DNA of 64,000 nt, taken from the NCBI RefSeq assembly GCF_033473495.1, contig NC_088939.1:1302001-1366000 (forward strand), given 5' to 3'. This stretch comes from Cercospora beticola (Eukaryota > Ascomycota > Dothideomycetes > Mycosphaerellales > Mycosphaerellaceae). Every line of letters starts with the position of its first letter. Positions within the stretch are counted from its first letter, which is position 1. Under the pieces are notes generated by a model. The model searched no databases. It was given only the letters and a program-made list of their open reading frames with translations, and was not told the origin of the DNA. Position numbers and translations under genes: made by a program. Below, one piece after another: positions 20,995 to 31,697 of the stretch.

Positions 20995-23514
20995 CTACAG
21001 ATCTTCATCGTCAAGTTCGACCGCATCGGTGTTCACAGTCTCCTTATGGGGCTCTTCGGGCTTCTTCCTGTTCCCACCTTCGGGTCCAGAGGAAGCAGCC
21101 ACGAAGCCAACCTGTGCTCGAGCTTGTCTCTCTAGCTGAGCCATAGCGTCTGCAGTTTCGGCGTCCATTTCCTCGTCATTGCCGTTGGCATCACCGTTGG
21201 CATTGCCATTAGCAGCAGCAGCTTGTCTTGCGACAGCTTGCGAAGCGATAAAATTGACGTCCGTATTGAACTGCGCTTGCACGCTTCGCTTGATGCGCAG
21301 CATTTCCTTGAAAGTATCTTCGTTTCCGTGTTGCACCTCGAAAGCTTCCCACTTTCGCCAGAAGTCTTGCTCAACGCGAGGATCACAGAACTGTGAAGCA
21401 TGGCCATAAATGGCACGAGCACGGTCAATCTCACCGAGGCGACGTTCCATTTCTGCGAACTTGATGCACATGACTGCAGCTTCCTTATCAGGCAGAGCAG
21501 CGATGGCGCGCTCATAAATCGGTCTTGTTGAGGTGAGACCGAAGTTCGAGGCAGACTTGGTGATGTAGAAGTTAAACATCTCACTGCGATCTTCGTCGCC
21601 GACGGCGCGCGTAGCCCTCTCATAGATGCGCATTGCGTGCCGTGCGAGACCCCGCTCTTCCTCGAGAGCACCATACATCAGGTACAAGGTCTTGGCAAAG
21701 CGTGGAGGACAGCCTTCCACGGCTTGTTCGAAGAGGTCGCGAAGTCGTTCTATGGAAATGCGACGATCAACGGCTTTCGTGAGATAGAGGTTCCAGAGTT
21801 CGAAAGCAACTGGGTATGAGAATAGATCCAATCCGCGTTCGTAGATCTTGAAGCTCTCCTCGTGGTATCCATTTTCTTCGAGCAGGTTGGCGTAATTGAC
21901 GACTGTCTGTGGTGTTGCGATGCGGAGCTCGAATATGCGATCGTAAATCTTCTTAGTCTCTTCCAGCGACGATACCGATTCGACAAGGTCCACGTAGAAT
22001 GACCATAGCTTCCATGACTTATGAACCCTCTGCTGCGGTGAGAGAGTTTCGTCGAAGTAGTCGACGTTGCTGCGCTTCGGTGCCTTTGTGGCAGTTGCCA
22101 TGATGTTGACGGCCTGGTCGAAGTTCTCGTTGCGCAACTCCATTTCTGCCCACTCAGTCCAGCATTCAGCAAGCTCAGACACAGACTTATAGGGCACCTT
22201 GACAGCCTTTTCCATGATAATGCGCGCATTGATAAGGTCTCCGCCAGCTTCGTAGACCTTGGCATAGTTGACCCAGAGCTCATGGAAACGCCCAACAGCT
22301 TTCTTAGGGTTAATTGCTGCGATCGCATCCGCGTATGCTTGCACGACCATGGCCTTGTTATCGCCCCACAGCGCCACGCGTTTCTGCCATTCGTTGACAT
22401 TGTGCGGGTTTTGCCGGAGCAAGACGTCGTTGACAAGGAAGGGTCGACGATCCATGAGCTGTTCAAATCGCATCATCCGGATGTCCAGATCCAGGTCCGC
22501 ATCCTCGTCAACTTTGCCCTTCTCCTGTCGCGCCGCAGATTCATCCATTTTGATGGAGATTAGCGCTTCCTCCGCCTCTGCATATGTGTCAAACACGACA
22601 GAGAAGTCGCGCACTGTCATAGCTGTAGTGATTCCATCCTCGAACACATCTCTCGCTCGTTCGTATGCGCCTAAATTGATATAGTATCGGGCTAGCCCGA
22701 CCCACAAGATTCCTCTCTGATCCGGGAATCTTTCTAAGCCCGATCGCACAATGGTCTCAATGTCCAGAGCACTTCCGTCCAGCAGAGGCACGGGATTGGG
22801 CACCTTTCGCGCGTGGTCGATCAAGACCTCCAGCATCTCTGTCCAATGTTGGAAAGGACCTTTTGCTTCCTGGCTTTTGAATCGAGGATTGTTCAAGATC
22901 TGAACGTAATGTTGCACCGCTTCCGTGTACCTCCTCTCACGGACCAGTAGATCGATGAACTCTTCGACGTATTCCGGGTGTAGCTGGATATATCTCCTCC
23001 ACACCCTCACTGTTGTCTCACCTCCGGCACTGGTCGCGAACGGTCGGTATAACCTCCATACTCTGTTGTGCTGCGTCACCGGTAGTGCTCTCAGAGCTCG
23101 ATCGAACGTTCTCCTCGTAAATGTGACAAGCGGCTGCGTGCACAGAAATTCCAAGTACATTTCCCAGATCTTCGGCATTTTGTTGAGCAGAACCAATGCC
23201 CTTTCGAAGAGCGCGTTGACTTTTTGATATTCGGCCTTCCATCGCGCAGGACTCCTGCCCTTCAAATGCTTTGTCCTCAGCTCCAAGTACATTTTCCACA
23301 ATTTGTAAGACCGCGGAAGAGCAATGCATGCTCGTTCCAGCACGAAGCTCTGCTCAAGCAATGTGCCATATTGACGTTTGAAATGCGCGTAGTCGAGCCA
23401 AGCTTTCACATTCCCGGGTGATCGAAGAATGTCGTTCTCGTAAATTTCGTCATTTGCGCTGATAAGGTAGAGGCAGTTTTGTTGTTGCGGAGACTGCAAG
23501 TTCGGCGCGCCCAT
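20995..23514 (-). CDS. SYF1: pre-mRNA-splicing factor Syf1 (HAT-repeat protein)
   Basis: Scaffold of the Prp19-associated NineTeen complex in the spliceosome; the human homolog is XAB2. One exon of 839 residues made of HAT repeats (e.g. WKMYLELR, IWEMYLEFL, VWRRYIQLHPEY). The family-typical N-terminal block YENDILRSPGNVKAWLDY is present, and an acidic C-terminus ends VELDDEDL. Length and order match Syf1 rather than Clf1, which has a different N-terminus. I chose the ATG of MGAPNLQS because family members start just ahead of the END/EQD-IL block. An in-frame ATG at 23610 would add 32 residues. Divergent from V-ATPase subunit D. Confidence 0.93.
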   Translation of the reverse strand: MGAPNLQSPQQQNCLYLISANDEIYENDILRSPGNVKAWLDYAHFKRQYGTLLEQSFVLERACIALPRSYKLWKMYLELRTKHLKGRSPARWKAEYQKVNALFERALVLLNKMPKIWEMYLEFLCTQPLVTFTRRTFDRALRALPVTQHNRVWRLYRPFATSAGGETTVRVWRRYIQLHPEYVEEFIDLLVRERRYTEAVQHYVQILNNPRFKSQEAKGPFQHWTEMLEVLIDHARKVPNPVPLLDGSALDIETIVRSGLERFPDQRGILWVGLARYYINLGAYERARDVFEDGITTAMTVRDFSVVFDTYAEAEEALISIKMDESAARQEKGKVDEDADLDLDIRMMRFEQLMDRRPFLVNDVLLRQNPHNVNEWQKRVALWGDNKAMVVQAYADAIAAINPKKAVGRFHELWVNYAKVYEAGGDLINARIIMEKAVKVPYKSVSELAECWTEWAEMELRNENFDQAVNIMATATKAPKRSNVDYFDETLSPQQRVHKSWKLWSFYVDLVESVSSLEETKKIYDRIFELRIATPQTVVNYANLLEENGYHEESFKIYERGLDLFSYPVAFELWNLYLTKAVDRRISIERLRDLFEQAVEGCPPRFAKTLYLMYGALEEERGLARHAMRIYERATRAVGDEDRSEMFNFYITKSASNFGLTSTRPIYERAIAALPDKEAAVMCIKFAEMERRLGEIDRARAIYGHASQFCDPRVEQDFWRKWEAFEVQHGNEDTFKEMLRIKRSVQAQFNTDVNFIASQAVARQAAAANGNANGDANGNDEEMDAETADAMAQLERQARAQVGFVAASSGPEGGNRKKPEEPHKETVNTDAVELDDEDL

Positions 23515-23882
23515 GTCGGCGGCGAGGGGAGAGGAGGTGATGGAGAAGATGGATTGTTCGGACTTGCGTCTGGAAGGGAGGACAAGAGTTGTTGAAAGGC
23601 GCTTCAACATTGCACCATGAGCGGCAACATGATTCGTACGGCAGCTCTCGATAGCAGAGATGCGACGCAAGGAAGTCGCGCGTCCGCCGTTACAAAAATG
23701 CTTGGCGATAGCTGCCGCCTGACTCGCGTAACTATGTCACGACGCCCGACAACTGGTGGACAGAGCTCCATTATTGTGAGCTCCGTCGTACTTTCAATCA
23801 TACGTCCGCACTCGCTCTCGCCAGAAACACACCTGTATCGAATCCATTTTTGGTCACAGATCACCTATAATCACCGCCCACC
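23515..23882. promoter_or_regulatory. bidirectional promoter, SYF1 / VMA8
   Basis: 368 bp separate the two divergent start codons of housekeeping genes. No TATA box or named motif stands out. Inferred from gene arrangement. Confidence 0.45.
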
Positions 23883-24781
23883 ATGTCGTCCGGCGCGGTA
23901 GGCCTCATTCACTTCTAATACCGCCTGCCCAGACTAACATGAGCTATTGCTGCACAGGGCCGCGAACCCGTCTTCCCAACCCGTCAGTCCCTCGGGCTTA
24001 TGAAATCCAAATTGAAAGGCGCACAAACTGGCCATGACCTGCTCAAACGCAAATCCGAAGCCCTCACCAAACGTTTCCGCGAAATCACCCGCCGAATCGA
24101 TGAAGCCAAGCGAAAGATGGGTCGTGTCATGCAGATCGCCGCCTTCAGTATGGCAGAAGTGACATATGCGGTTGGCAACTCCGGTTTCAGTTATCAGATT
24201 CTAGAGGGGGCGAGAAGTGCCAAGTTTCGGATCAAGACGAGGCAGGAGAACGTCAGTGGTGTGTTTCTGCCGCAATTCGAGAGTTACCAGCATGAGGGGG
24301 CGAGCGAGTATGCGATGACGGGGTTGGGTAAGGGAGGACAACAGGTGCAGAAGTGCAGGGAAACGTACACAAGAGCAGTGGAGACGTTGGTCGAGCTGGC
24401 GAGTCTGCAGACGGCTTTTGTGGTGTTGGATGAGGTGATCAAGGTGGTGAATCGAAGAGTAAATGCTATGTGGGTATATCTGGACCTACTTGATTGGAAA
24501 TATGCTGACATTTTGGTTATAGTGAACACGTTATCATACCGCGGACGGAGAACACGATCAAATATATCAACTCGGAACTGGACGAGATGGATCGAGAGGA
24601 GTTCTTCAGGTTGAAGAAGGTGAAGGGGTTGAAGGAGCGAGCGGCGGCAGCTGAAGAAGAGCAGAGGAAGAAGCAAGCACTGAAAGATAAGGCTGAGGGC
24701 AAAGAGAATGTCACAGAAGAAGAACAGCAACAAGCCAAGGATATATTAGGAGAAGAGAAGGATGAGGATGTCATCTTCTAA
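23883..24781 (+). CDS. VMA8: V-type H+-ATPase subunit D
   Basis: Part of the central rotor stalk of the vacuolar proton pump. Exons 23883-23897, 23958-24469 and 24523-24781 (introns 60 and 53 bp) give 261 residues. The tiny first exon encodes MSSGA. Family blocks follow: [59 protein letters not shown] and, after the last splice, [16 protein letters not shown]. The C-terminus is charged and coiled-coil. The length is normal for Vma8. Coding-strand composition shifts from C-rich at the start to G-rich later, as in several other genes here. Confidence 0.95.
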
Positions 24782-25528
24782 ACGTATTCTTCGGTCACCA
24801 GGGTTTTGGCAGTAGCTTGTTGCGGACGACTCGGACGACATACAGTACTCTTTACCCCTTTTATACTGTCCATGCCACAGACAAAGATTTGCGGACGCTC
24901 AAGGTATGTTCGTGAGGCAATTCGACCAGAGAACTGGGGAGACATTTCGAACGAATAGAGGAGGCAGGCCGGCACACCATTGTGGCTCACTACCCATGCC
25001 GAGGAGTTTCGATTTCGTGCATGCGGAGACGAATTCGGCTTCCTTCTCGTGACTGCAAGTCGCTCTGTAGATTATAGGCAGCTCATTCATCGTATAGTTG
25101 CAGATTCGAATAATGCTGTCGCAATGGGGATGAACAATGGATGGTGTGGAGAAACCGGCTGGCTGCAGGCAGAGATCCTGTTTCGTCACTTTCACGTCGC
25201 CTGCCGTGTCCTGGCACCACCTGCAGGGCCGGGGTTGACAGCTTCTGCTCATGCGAACATCTCGTCTGCTGTGCGGTCGATGAAAGCGATGAAGTTGAAC
25301 GTCTGGCCAAGTCGTTGCTGCAGTCGCGCACGGCGGCTCAAGCGAGCTCCGAAACTCTGCTGACCACAGCATGCCGGTCCGTTGAGAACCGCGTGTCGAC
25401 GTGCGTCGCGTTTGCACTTATTAGGACGACGAGGATGTGAAGTGCGACTAATCAGCTACCTCATTGATTGACCATGTCGTAGACCTGCACCACCGAATGA
25501 GAGATGCTTGCCTCTCGCGACTGTGAGC
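24782..25528. other. intergenic, upstream of histidine kinase
   Basis: About 750 bp with overlapping short frames on both strands and no domain. Probably the promoter and 5' leader of the sensor kinase gene. Confidence 0.45.
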
Positions 25529-28500
25529 ATGGAAACTGCGAACGAAGTGCCTGCCGACCTGCGAGCCATCGCCGCGTTCCTGAGTCTTGACGAAAACCCC
25601 ACGACGATTGTTACACACCTCACCCGAGACGAACAAAACAGTGAAAGAGACTGGCAGGTGGTCTACAGCAACCCAGCTTTCCAGAAGCTCCAGGACTTCG
25701 CACGTCAGCTCGAAGACATCCGCCATGCTCTGAACCGCTCGCTCCCCATTGACCAACCTCTAATCGCCCTGCATGGCGAAGTGCTCCACGGAGGATCATG
25801 GCAGGCGCGTGTATCAGAAGACTATTGCATTGTAATTGCAAAGGCAAGAGTGGAACAAGTACCCGCTCCAGTGAAGGACGGCATCAGTCATACATCGAAA
25901 GCAACAGACTTGGACTGGATACAGTCCGACAGACCAGATCTTTCACCATGGAACAAGTTCTTCCGCGGTTACGATTGGGCGTCTACAAGCCTTGGTCCCA
26001 TGTCCTCATGGTCGGAAGTGCTGAGACTGTACGTTCTATCCATGATGAGCAATCCTCAGCCTAGGCTGCTCGTGTGGGGCGAGGACATGGCTCTCATATA
26101 CAACGAGCAAGTCGTCCCGTTGTTAGGCGCAAAACATCCTTCTTGCCTGGGCCAAAACGTCAAACATGCCTTCGCAGAGTCCTGGTCCGAAATTGTGCCT
26201 GTGGTTGAAGCTGGCTATGGTGGTGAGGTAAAGAGTGTGAACTGCTTCCCATTACCGATACTACGCCACGGCTTCTTGGAAGAATGCTACTTCGGCTTCA
26301 CTGCTCTGCCGGTGGTTGACAGAGATGGTCGTAGCTGCGGCATGTTGAGCGAACTGACAGAATCTACAACCCTTGTTACAGCTGAACGCAGGAGATACAC
26401 CATGAATCAACTCGGTACGCAACTCAACAAGCTCAACGACCTTGCAGAACTGTGGCCCGTCGTGCTCGCGCAGATGAATGCGGCCGAGCTGGACGTGCCC
26501 TATGCCATACTATATACTGTTAAAACCGAGGTCACTGAGTCTGTTGCATCCGAGACCACCTCCATGGATTCACGCGCTGCTCTGCCTAAACATGCACAGC
26601 TTGTTGGCACTGTTGGGTTGTCGGGAGACCATCCCGGTGTCCCCGATTCATTCCCGCTCTCAGACACCAAAGCAGAAGGGCGGGACATCTGGCAAGCCTG
26701 CAACGATGCCTGGAGCTCTGGGGAAATGCTGGTGTTGTCTTCCGAAAACGGCACATTGCCTCCTGAATTGGCCATCGCAGTACCTAATCGTGGCTTCGGT
26801 GACCAGGTCAAGATAGCGACAATATCACCTATCAAGGCCATGGCAGGATCCGAACCGCTCGCAATATTGGTCTGGGGTCTCAATCCACGCTCGATATTTG
26901 GCGGAGAATACCAAGTGTTTCGCACAGTTTTTATCGACATTCTTGCAAAAGCTGCGGCACTGATTCAGCTGCCCCACGAGCAGCAACGTGCTCAGAAGAT
27001 CGCTGAGGATGTGAACCACGCTCTTGCGCAGCAATTGCGCTTGACGACATTGAAAGCTGAGAGGAGCGAAGCGAGGTTCAAACGGCTTGCTGACGTCTCA
27101 CCTACTGGGATGTTCTTGTTCGATGCAAGCGGCCTTCCACTCTACGCGAACGAGCAATGCCTGGAGATGCTGAAAATCACAGAAGCAGAATACCTGGCGA
27201 TCCGAGACTCCGACGGTCTAGCGGAGAGAGTGCACGAAGAGGACGTGGATGAATACCGAGAGGTCTGGACCACTATGACTGAACGAAAAATGCCAATCAC
27301 TGCGGAGTTCCGGTTGAGACCGTCCTTGCAAGTAAACAAGCAAGACGGTACAGAGTCAGACACTTGGCTGTCCGTGACGGCTTTCCCAGAGATCGAATCA
27401 GATGGTACAGTGTCTTCTATGCAAGGATGGCTCACAGACATTTCCCACAGGAAGTTCAATGAAAAGTTATTGGCGCAGAGACTTGAGGATGCCCTCGAGA
27501 ACAAAAGACAGACAGAAAACTTCATGGATATGCACAGTCATGAGATCCGCAATCCTCTGAGCGCTATCTTGCAAAGTGAGTACACCATTTGCCCATGCTG
27601 TCTCTATTCGTGACGGGAGGCCATGACTGATATGTAATCACCAGGTGCCGACTCAATAGAGACGCTACTCAGTTCCATTGAACTGCCTTTGCACGATGAG
27701 AACATGGTGGTCCCCACTCACGTAGGCGAAGACATAATGGATGCCGTGCAAACAATCATATTGTGTGCGCAACATCAAAAAAGGATAGTGGACGACATTC
27801 TGTGAGTGCACAAGAAATTCTTGCTTACCTTTGGCGACTAATCTTTGCAGAACATTGTCCAAACTCGACGCCAGTCTGCTCGTCATGTCTCCAGACAAGG
27901 TGCAGGTGCCCTCACTTGTAACGAAAGCCTTGAAGATGTACGAAGCCGAGATCGGACGCGCGGGCATCGATGCTCAGCTCTGTATCGAACCAACGTATGA
28001 CGAACTCGACGTCAACTGGGTCGTGCTTGACTCTAGCCGGTTACTTCAGGTGATCATAAACCTACTGACGAACAGCATCAAGTTCACTCAATATTCCGAG
28101 GAGCGGAAGATCAAAATTTGCATCGGCGCTTCGTATCAGAAACCTACAGGAAAGCATCATGGTATTTCATTCATTGAGCCACAACAAATCCGAACGTCTC
28201 GCTCGCCAGTCCAAGAATGGCCTGGAGGAGAGGACCTCTACCTTCAATTCGCCGTTTACGATACCGGCCGCGGACTCAGCGAGGACGAGATGAAACTGCT
28301 CTTCCAGCGCTTTCGCCAAGCATCGCCGAAGACGTATAAGCAATATGGCGGGAGTGGACTCGGCCTTTACATATCCCGCGAGCTATGCGAGCTGCAGGGC
28401 GGGCAGATTGGCGTGTCTTGCGGTAATGGCAAGACGGTCTTCACTTTCTTCGTCAAAGCTAAGCGATGGGTGCCAAGTGAAGAAGAAGACATCGCTGCAC

Positions 28501-29217
28501 TCCCAGTGCCCGTTCGCTATGCGAGTGCTTCCTCGAGCCCCGTGGTGTACAGCAAAGGGGGCAGCACCACATTGAACGATGAAGCTGATCAACTCGGAAC
28601 ACCTCGCGAAGAGAATGGTAATATGATTGAGAACTTCCACCCCAGGCAACAACCATTTGCGCGTCAGCAGTCCTTCGGAGCTGCTAATCAAATGCCCGTT
28701 TTCTACACCAGCCAAGTGAAGGCGCGTAAAGATTCTACAGAAAATGGGCAGAAGGCGCTTCACGTGCTCATCGTGGAGGACAACGTAGGATCGCGCCTGC
28801 TTGAGAATTACACAGAAAGTAATGCTGATTGCTCTCCAGTTGATCAATCAGAAAGTCATGTCGCAGCAATTGCGTCGCGCGGGCTGCACCGTGCACGTTG
28901 CGAACCATGGCATAGAATGCTTGAATTTCCTGGAGAGTTCGACGTACTGCTCATCTACAACACCACTATCCGTGGTCCTACTGGACCTTGAAATGCCCGA
29001 GATGGATGGTTTGACGTGCATACGAGAGATTCGACGACGCGAGGCGGCTGGCAGTATTATCTCGCACGTGCCTGTTATCGCTGTGACTGCAAATGCTCGC
29101 TCAGAACAGATCAACAACGCTATCGAAGCAGGTATGGATCAAGTCGTGACCAAACCTTTTCGTATCCCAGAGCTGGTGCCACAAATGGAAAGACTAGTGG
29201 CCGAGGTTGGAGGTTGA
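25529..29217 (+). CDS. hybrid histidine kinase
   Basis: Multistep phosphorelay sensor. Exons 25529-27575, 27645-27801, 27851-28784 and 28840-29217 give 1171 residues. A long N-terminal sensory region contains a PAS domain (RFKRLADVSPTGMFLFDASG onward). The H-box HSHEIRNPL carries the phospho-acceptor His671. The ATPase domain has the N-box LLTNSIKFTQ, DTGRGLS and GGSGLGLYIS. The C-terminal receiver has VEDNLINQKV, rebuilt across the last intron, with phospho-acceptor Asp1095 in LLDLEMPEMDG and lysine in TKPF. Phosphate should pass on to an HPt protein. No transmembrane helices are evident, so a cytoplasmic sensor is likely. I cannot assign its class with confidence. The frame upstream opens only at TTG, so the ATG of METANEVP was used. 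Confidence 0.92.
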
Positions 29218-29248
29218 GGCTGCGCATGCTTTGGCCAGTGTATGACCT

Positions 29249-30595
29249 TCATAGCTTGCCGCCGATACCATTCGACTTCGACTCCAAAAGAGGCTTATAC
29301 TCTTCGACGAAATCCTTCACTGCTTGCACGAACCCGTCAAGACCCGCATCCGTCAGCACCAAGCTCAAGGCAAGGAACCCACGTCTTGCGATATAATAGC
29401 CTTTGCTCAGCAAGAATAAATGCAGCAAGGCAGTCAGCCTGTGATCTTCGTCGGGCATGTCTGCAACTGTCTTTACCTGCTCCGCCGGAGTTTGAGTGAA
29501 GTGAAAGCACATCACAGAACCAAGGCCAGTCACCTTCAGCAAGGTGCCTTTACCAGTCTCGTTCAATCTCTTGCGAAGCTCTTCGCCTGTTCGGTGAAGC
29601 GCCTCTGCTCGCGCAGGCGTAAAGACCTGCTCCAACCCAGCACTCCCAGCCGCCATGGTCAGGACGTTATTGTTGAACGTCCCCGCATGCGCAAGACCAC
29701 CCGGCTTCCGAGGATCAAACAATTCCATAATTTCCCGCTTCCCTCCAAAAGCGCCAAACGACATCCCGCCTCCAATGTACTTCCCTAGCGTTGTCAGATC
29801 TGGACGACAATCCGGTGGCATATCAGATTGAACCCCGCCTCCGGAGTACATGCGACTTGTCATCACTTCATCATAAATCAGCACCGCTCCCGCCGCAGTT
29901 GCGATCTTTCTCAGCTGCACCAAGAATGCCTTATCTGCAGGAATCGCGCCTCCAGATCCGATCATGGGCTCCAAGATGATCGCAGCCAGATCTTGCGCGT
30001 TCGCGTCGACTAACGTCTTCACGGATGCAATATCTTTGTACGTAGCGATCAAGTACTCGTGCGGAGCGTTAATTCTGCTGGACACACCTCCGCCAAACAG
30101 GAAAACTCCGCCATGATATGCTTCACCAAAGACGAGAACCTTCTTTCTTCCGGTATACACTTTCGCGACTGCGAGAGCCATGAGATTCGCTTCTGTGCCG
30201 GAATTGGTGAAACGGAGAAGTTCCATTGTTGGAAAGCGTTGTTGGATGAGAGATGCCAATCTGGCCTCGTCCGAGTGGTGGCCGCCGAAGGAAACGCCTT
30301 TTTGCAGGGCTTGGTTTATTGCGGACATGATTGTGGGGTCGGAGTGGCCGTAGAGGCCGGCTGTGTATTCTCCGAGTAGGTCGAGATATTTGTGGCCATC
30401 AGCGGAGTGGAGGTGGGCTCCGGAGGCTGAGATTATGTAGAGAGGGAAGGGGGAGTAGAAGAGTACGGTGCGTGTGTTTCCTCCGGGAAGGGCGTTGGTT
30501 GCATTTTGGTAGAGAGCTTGACTTTTGGGGTTTTGGAGGGTGAAGGCTTGTTCTAAGGAGGAGAGAGCTTGAGATATGGATTGAGGTGGAGGCAT
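29249..30595 (-). CDS. class III PLP aminotransferase (glutamate-1-semialdehyde aminomutase-like)
   Basis: Single exon, 448 residues, true ATG. Class III features: LPGGNTRTVLFYSPFPL near the N-terminus, FTNSGTEANLMALAVAK for phosphate binding, YDEVMTSR with Asp242 for the pyridine nitrogen, and LTTLGKYIGGG with the Schiff-base Lys272. The closest family by motif is HemL-type glutamate-1-semialdehyde aminomutase. Fungi make 5-aminolevulinate with ALA synthase, so the real substrate is probably another amine or amino acid. Tail to tail with the histidine kinase, 31 bp between stop codons. The coding strand is C-rich in its first half and G-rich in its second. Confidence 0.88.
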   Translation of the reverse strand: MPPPQSISQALSSLEQAFTLQNPKSQALYQNATNALPGGNTRTVLFYSPFPLYIISASGAHLHSADGHKYLDLLGEYTAGLYGHSDPTIMSAINQALQKGVSFGGHHSDEARLASLIQQRFPTMELLRFTNSGTEANLMALAVAKVYTGRKKVLVFGEAYHGGVFLFGGGVSSRINAPHEYLIATYKDIASVKTLVDANAQDLAAIILEPMIGSGGAIPADKAFLVQLRKIATAAGAVLIYDEVMTSRMYSGGGVQSDMPPDCRPDLTTLGKYIGGGMSFGAFGGKREIMELFDPRKPGGLAHAGTFNNNVLTMAAGSAGLEQVFTPARAEALHRTGEELRKRLNETGKGTLLKVTGLGSVMCFHFTQTPAEQVKTVADMPDEDHRLTALLHLFLLSKGYYIARRGFLALSLVLTDAGLDGFVQAVKDFVEEYKPLLESKSNGIGGKL

Positions 30596-31697
30596 GGTGT
30601 AGGATAAAGACGTCGAAGTGGCCGCTTGAGGTTGGTCCGATTGGTAGATATCTCAGAGCTTGATTGCTTCTGTGCTTGATAACGGACGGCTGCTCGATCA
30701 ATTGTCCTCGTTCTTCATATGTGTAAGCGTGGTTGTCTTGGGTGCCTTTTATAGTAAAGAGCAAAGCCGTCTCTTGCTACGATAAGGCCTAGACGTAGGG
30801 CGCGGAGTACATTTTCCCGCTCCCGCCTCCTCCTCCATCTTCCTTTCCCGCGCTTCGCTTTCCCGCTTTCTCGTTTTGCCCGCGTTCTCTACACTACTCT
30901 ACACATTATGCTACGCTTTCACATATACCAACAAACCTAATGCGCGTGCAAATGAGGCATGCTCAACCAACAAAAACAGCACACCAGGCCACCGCTGGTC
31001 TACGTTGATGCTCAGATCCTTCCAGCTGTACATCAGAAACCCACTGCCAGACTTGCAAGGGTATGGACTTTGCTCTGATATATGTTGATTCCCTGATATC
31101 GAACTTCTTCGACTGATCCCACGTCTTTGACAGAACCTGATAGTTGAAGCATGTGAAGCATGGCAAGCGTGTCTAGTACGGCAATCACAATTCCTCTGGC
31201 CGGACTATCTAACGCTCCTCACACCTTGCTTCGTGACATAAGACACTTTGTCTTGTGCTTTGCCATCGAGTTTCGCGGTTTCGCTGCCATATATCTCCGA
31301 CATCCTCGTCTTCTGCTGCTATTTAATGCTGGAGATGCTTCCGCTGCTATCCGTCTTCGTGAGTATGGTGATTTCCAACGTGATTTCATCATGTAGGGCA
31401 ATTTGTATTAGAGCTACCTTACCAAACAGACCCGATTACTGATTATTTCACTTTGATCTTGCTGACTCAGTCCAATTCTATGCCCCGAACAATTGAGAAT
31501 AACGCAGTATGCTTCTGGAAGCTGCAGCACAAGGGCCGCTCAACATGGCCATTGCTGCAAATCTCACTATCCATCAGGCAAGAGCTGTTTCTATCAGCCC
31601 GAATCGGAACAAATTTTTCTCCGTCCAGGTCTCCAGAAGTACATATAACCCCCATCCACCTCATCTCCTACGAAGTCCCAAAACAAGCCTCAACCTG
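30596..31697. other. intergenic with polypyrimidine tract
   Basis: About 1.1 kb between divergent starts. Positions 30810-30900 are strongly pyrimidine-rich and hold repeated TTTCCCGC. Short frames (for example 31160-31396, forward) have no domain. No RNA gene seen. Confidence 0.5.
30813..30866 (+). promoter_or_regulatory. cluster of three TTTCCCGC motifs
   Basis: Exact TTTCCCGC at 30813-30820, 30844-30851 and 30859-30866, about 220-270 bp upstream of the aminotransferase ATG. The octamer equals the E2F-type consensus of animals and plants; whether a fungal factor uses it is unknown. It may simply reflect the pyrimidine-rich tract. Confidence 0.3.

Noticed and set aside
24899..25417. Reverse frame of 172 codons and overlapping forward frame of 127 codons
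   Set aside because: Neither has a recognisable domain or a family-like start; the region is more simply the upstream region of the histidine kinase.
29249..30595. Naming the aminotransferase hemL (glutamate-1-semialdehyde aminomutase)
   Set aside because: Fungi lack the C5 heme pathway, so the motif similarity supports only class III aminotransferase.
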